Shown piece after piece: positions 60,900 through 64,000 of a DNA stretch of 64,000 bases; the first letter of the stretch is position 1; the number at the start of each line of letters is the position of its first letter. The DNA is from Diplonema japonicum. Its lineage: Eukaryota; Euglenozoa; Diplonemea; Diplonemida; Diplonemidae. The position numbers and the translations under genes were made by a program. The notes under the pieces are model-generated. The model had not been told where the DNA came from. It saw only the letters and a list, made by a program, of their open reading frames with translations, and did no database searches. Where the stretch lies: assembly GCA_964019335.1 (NCBI GenBank), contig OZ025674.1, positions 62,001 to 126,000 of the forward strand, read 5' to 3'.

Positions 60900-63317
60900 A
60901 TGGACGCGGTACCTGCTGTGGGTTCGATTGTGGAGGCGACGGAGTTGGTGATGCAGTCCGATCTAAACGGGCTGAAGGGCGAAGTGGTGGCACACCAAGA
61001 AGAGTGCGCTGTAGTAAACATAGATGGAAAGCTGAAAGCACTGAAACCGAAGAATTTGAAACTGGTGACACCCGCGTTCAGTGCGGGTATGATGCTGCAA
61101 GCACATGGCCTCAAACAGCGAGGCGAGCTCAACGGCAAGGTAGGGAAGGTCATCAACGTCCAATTTTCCGACGGCTCCACATCGTACACAGTGGAATTCC
61201 CCAGCCACGGTGTTATTATAATAAAAGCTTCCAACGCATGCCTCCCTACAGAGCTCCCTGCCGCGGATTTCCCGCCCGGCACTTCTGTCGAGGCGCACAG
61301 CCTCACATCTGAAGTCTCCCTCAACGGTAAGGTGGGAGTCATTCTCTCCCATCAAACGGACAACCAGATGAAAGGCCTCCTCATGGTTCAGTTCCCCGCA
61401 CCTCACGGCACTATGCTCCTCAAGCCCACCAACCTTAAAAAAGCGCAATGCGCAACCGCAGACTTCCCTGTCGGCGCTGAAGTCGAGGCCCGCGGCCTGC
61501 AATCCAAAACCGTTATCAACGGCTGCTGCGGGACCGTGGCGGGACACCGCCAAGGCCCTGACGGCACCACGCAGGTCATCGTCAAGTTTCCTGTCCACGG
61601 CACCATGGCATTGATGCCCGTGAATATTAAGAAGACCACAGACAGTTCCCTCCAAAGCCTGCCCACCGTGCAGGCCGAAAATGTGGCTTCCCTGCACCCT
61701 GTCAACTCGAGGGTCATGGCACACTCCCTGCAACAGCAGAAGTCGCTGAACAACGTGACAGGCCTCGTGGTCGGGCACCAGCAGGAAACCGGCCATGTGA
61801 TGGTACAGTTCCCCCCCGAGCATGGCACGCACGCACTGCTCACAAAGAACCTCTCCAAGGCTACCACTGCACCTGCCCCGACACCCTCCGCCCCTACGGC
61901 CACCCACGACCCTGTCATCGCAAGCGCGCTAAAGTCCATCCGCCCCCCTCCCCTCCCTGAAGTGGCTTGCGAAGGTTGGCTAAACAAGAAGACACCTGCT
62001 ATGGGGCGTGACTACGACCGCAGGTGGTTCTCCTTAAGGGGGCAGGTTCTCGTTTACTACGAGGAGAAGGGCCGCATCAGCCTGTCGCCCGCCCACGAGT
62101 GCGCAGCGTCAGGGGAGAGCTTCATTCTCGCGGGGCCGGGGATGAGCAGGAAGTTCGAATTGAAGGTATGGACCAGTGCAAAGCCTGTAATACTACTTTC
62201 AGGCCGACAAACCGGAACAAAAAGATAAATGGATTGCCGCTCTGAAGAGCGCATCAAAGGCAGCGAGTGGCGCACAGGTATTCAAGATGGACACCACACC
62301 ACACCACACCACACCACAGACGCTGCATTCACTTGAGACACTGGAAACAGCGGGGAGATACCAAGTGCAGTGCAACTGGCTAGCAGAGTATCCCAAGATC
62401 GGTGCCAAAGAGTACGTGATGGCTGTTGGGAGCAACGGAGTGGCGAATGGTAACCACAGCCCCCCTGCCCCTGTGCAGAATGCAAACAACGAGGAAGTAC
62501 AAAGATTGATGGAGCAGATGCAAGAGTCGCAGAAGAGATACGAGGAGGAAAAGGTATCCAATTGCAGGACATACCACACCACACCACACCACACCACACC
62601 ACACCACAGGAGTCGATGCAGGCGATGCTCACGCGTCTGAACGAGGAGCTGAACGAGGCGAGGATGCAGGTGGCAGCAGCTTCGGAGCAGACGACGCAGG
62701 TGAACGGTGAAGAAGAACGACAGGAGCTGGAGAAGGCACTGAGCGAAGCGAGGAACGAGTCTGCAGGGTTGGGGAAGAATTTGAGTGTTGCAACAGAGGA
62801 GAACACCAGCCTGAAAGCGGAGGTGGAAAGGATGAAGCAAGAGATGGCAGAGATGGCAGCAAAGGTCAACGAACAAGAACAAAAGCTGCAGGAGAACAGC
62901 AGGCTGAACGAGGAGGTTGTTGCTGCGCCTGAACCTGCGGCGGAGGCCGTTGCTGCACCTGTGGTGGAAGCCGTGCCTGAACCAGCTCCAGTGCCCGTAG
63001 CAGAAACTGTTGCGCCTGTTGCCGCGCCTGCCCCAGAACCTGTGCAAGTAGCTGCCCCAGAACCTGTACAAGTGGCTGCCCCAGAACCTGTACAAATCAT
63101 CCCGTTGCAGGACGAGCCCAAGGACAGCACAGACACCCCTCACCACCCGCAGTCGACGTGTGAGGAGCCCCCTAGACCTGTTACCCCTCCTGAGGCTATC
63201 CCCCCTGTTCCTGCTATTTCAGAGCCCGCCCCTGCGGCCGCTGAACCTGTCCCTGTCCCTGTCCCTGCCCCTGCTGTCACCACAGACGGCAGCTCTGCAT
63301 TCCTTCTTGCGGACTAA
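60900..63317 (+). CDS. Protein with five SH3/KOW-like repeats, a PH domain and coiled coil
   Basis: Exons 60900-62165, 62203-62277, 62320-62553 and 62610-63317 (about 760 aa; introns 37, 42, 56 nt). Residues 5-325 hold five tandem units of 55-65 aa with the signature V-x-A-x-x-L, (S/L)NG-x-x-G-x-V, F-P-x-x-HGT and (K/P)-x-NL (for example SVEAHSLTSEVSLNGKVGVI and VKFPVHGTMALMPVNIKK). A PH domain follows at 360-450 (CEGWLNKKTPAMGRDYDRRWFSLRGQVLVYY), completed across intron 1 by DKWIAALKSASKA. Next come a coiled coil (500-640) and a Pro/Val-rich tail with APEPVQV repeats. PH plus coiled coil suggests a membrane-associated scaffold; the beta repeats resemble SH3/KOW modules, ligand unknown. Two introns are expanded by CCACA pentamers. 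Confidence 0.8.
62278..62319 (+). repeat. Intron 2 with CCACA pentamer array
   Basis: GTATTC, a short lead, then about five CACCA/CCACA units running into the CACAG acceptor. The frame is kept only when it is spliced out together with introns 1 and 3. Confidence 0.8.
62554..62609 (+). repeat. Intron 3 with longer CCACA pentamer array
   Basis: GTATCC, then about seven CCACA units up to CACAG. Same repeat as intron 2 of the same gene, with more copies. Confidence 0.8.
63048..63097 (+). repeat. Short coding tandem repeat
   Basis: Two near-identical 24-nt units (GCCCCAGAACCTGTACAAGT type) encode APEPVQVA repeats in the C-terminal tail of the preceding gene. Confidence 0.7.
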
Positions 63318-63948
63318 GGGTTGTCTGACCAAAACAAAACAAAAAGAAATTAATTTTCGTGGGTCTGTAGCTCATACTTCTCTCCAATCATAGTGAATTA
63401 GTGAATCTTATTTCCCCCTACTGGCCGTGCATGGCATCTGTGTGCAGTGATTCAGTTATCCGCTACTTCGTAAATCACCCATTCATCCCTCACGCTAAAG
63501 AACGTATTTTCACCCCTATACCCCCGGAGGGTTCTCTGTAAGGGAAAGAAACGAAAAGAAGAAGAAGAAAAAAAATAGCTGTTTATAACCAACAAATAAT
63601 GAGGCATAGTTAAATAATAATGACTCATTTGGTAGTCAGTTAAGTAGCTTTATTCACTCTTCGTCATCGAGTCACTCACTGCTGCCGCTTTCAAGACGGG
63701 TCAGCTTTCCCCCCGGGGGGCAGGCAATCGGCTTTATTTGATATTTGTTGAACTTTGTGAGTGAAAGAAAATGACGAAGGGTGCAAGAAAAAAAAAGGAG
63801 GCGAAAGAAAAGAGGGAAGAAGAAGAAAAAAAAAAAAAAGAACAAGGGAAAAAGAAAAAAGAAAAGAGAGAAAAAAAAAAAAAAAAAAAAGCCGATACCC
63901 TGCTCGCTATCAGGCTGTAAGTTTTGGGGAAAACGGGTGGTTTTTTTT

Positions 63949-63985
<37 letters not shown>

Positions 63986-64000
63986 TCTTACAACTTCCAC
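63318..64000. other. 3' intergenic stretch
   Basis: AT-rich DNA, then A and T runs after 63790. No gene seen; a frame across 63734-64000 on the minus strand is poly-Phe/Ser translated from homopolymer. Confidence 0.6.

Overview
This window is nuclear DNA of a flagellated protist. Coding is intact under the standard code. Genes are compact and near 50% GC or higher, while the DNA between them is full of A, T, C and G homopolymers. I read 29 protein genes and all are on the + strand; the only minus-strand coding I see is a decayed piggyBac transposase. Neighbouring genes are often 40-130 nt apart, and most start codons lie shortly downstream of an acceptor-like AG (C/A-rich CACAG/ACAG, or a pyrimidine tract plus AG). 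This is the layout expected of unidirectional arrays processed by spliced-leader trans-splicing. Together with a BLUF/cyclase-type photoreceptor, an enkurin and a radial-spoke protein it suggests a euglenozoan-like lineage; dinoflagellate or perkinsid relatives are not excluded. I cannot name the species. The cis introns I resolved (20) are 29-59 nt, GT-AG, usually GTAT at the 5' end; their borders were read by eye from reading frame and homology.

Layout. 0.7-6.8 kb: a BLUF photoreceptor fused to a degenerate class III cyclase domain, a GSKIP-like protein, radial spoke head protein RSP4/6 and two unknown genes. 6.9-13.7 kb: a 2264-aa cytosolic fibronectin-III-type repeat protein. 13.8-19.8 kb: a protein combining a MetAP1-type zinc finger, BIR, RanBP2-type finger and SUMO-like domain, then a RING-H2/4xEF-hand protein. 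19.9-24.1 kb: a Kelch/Cys-rich multi-pass membrane protein. 24.2-28.4 kb: CCDC137-like, CS-domain, enkurin and Rab6 genes. 29.2-33.4 kb: plant-type non-specific phospholipase C and an ALDH-fold protein, both with codon use like highly expressed genes. 34.5-43.8 kb: PDZ protein, membrane proteins, a Plus3 (Rtf1-type) protein and unknowns. 44.6-51.6 kb: a gene-poor homopolymer desert with short inverted repeats. 51.6-63.3 kb: EF-hand-like gene, piggyBac relic, NOXRED1-like, F-box-like, 2OG-Fe(II) oxygenase and two PH-domain genes, the last with five SH3/KOW-like repeats.

Themes. Several products belong to the motile cilium (RSP4/6, enkurin, perhaps the BLUF protein and NOXRED1-like protein); others point to ubiquitin/SUMO signalling, Golgi traffic (Rab6) and transcription elongation (Plus3). 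The strongest leads are the BLUF-pseudocyclase, the BIR/SUMO-like multidomain protein, and the array organisation with tiny introns, some of which carry pentanucleotide or T/A homopolymer expansions.
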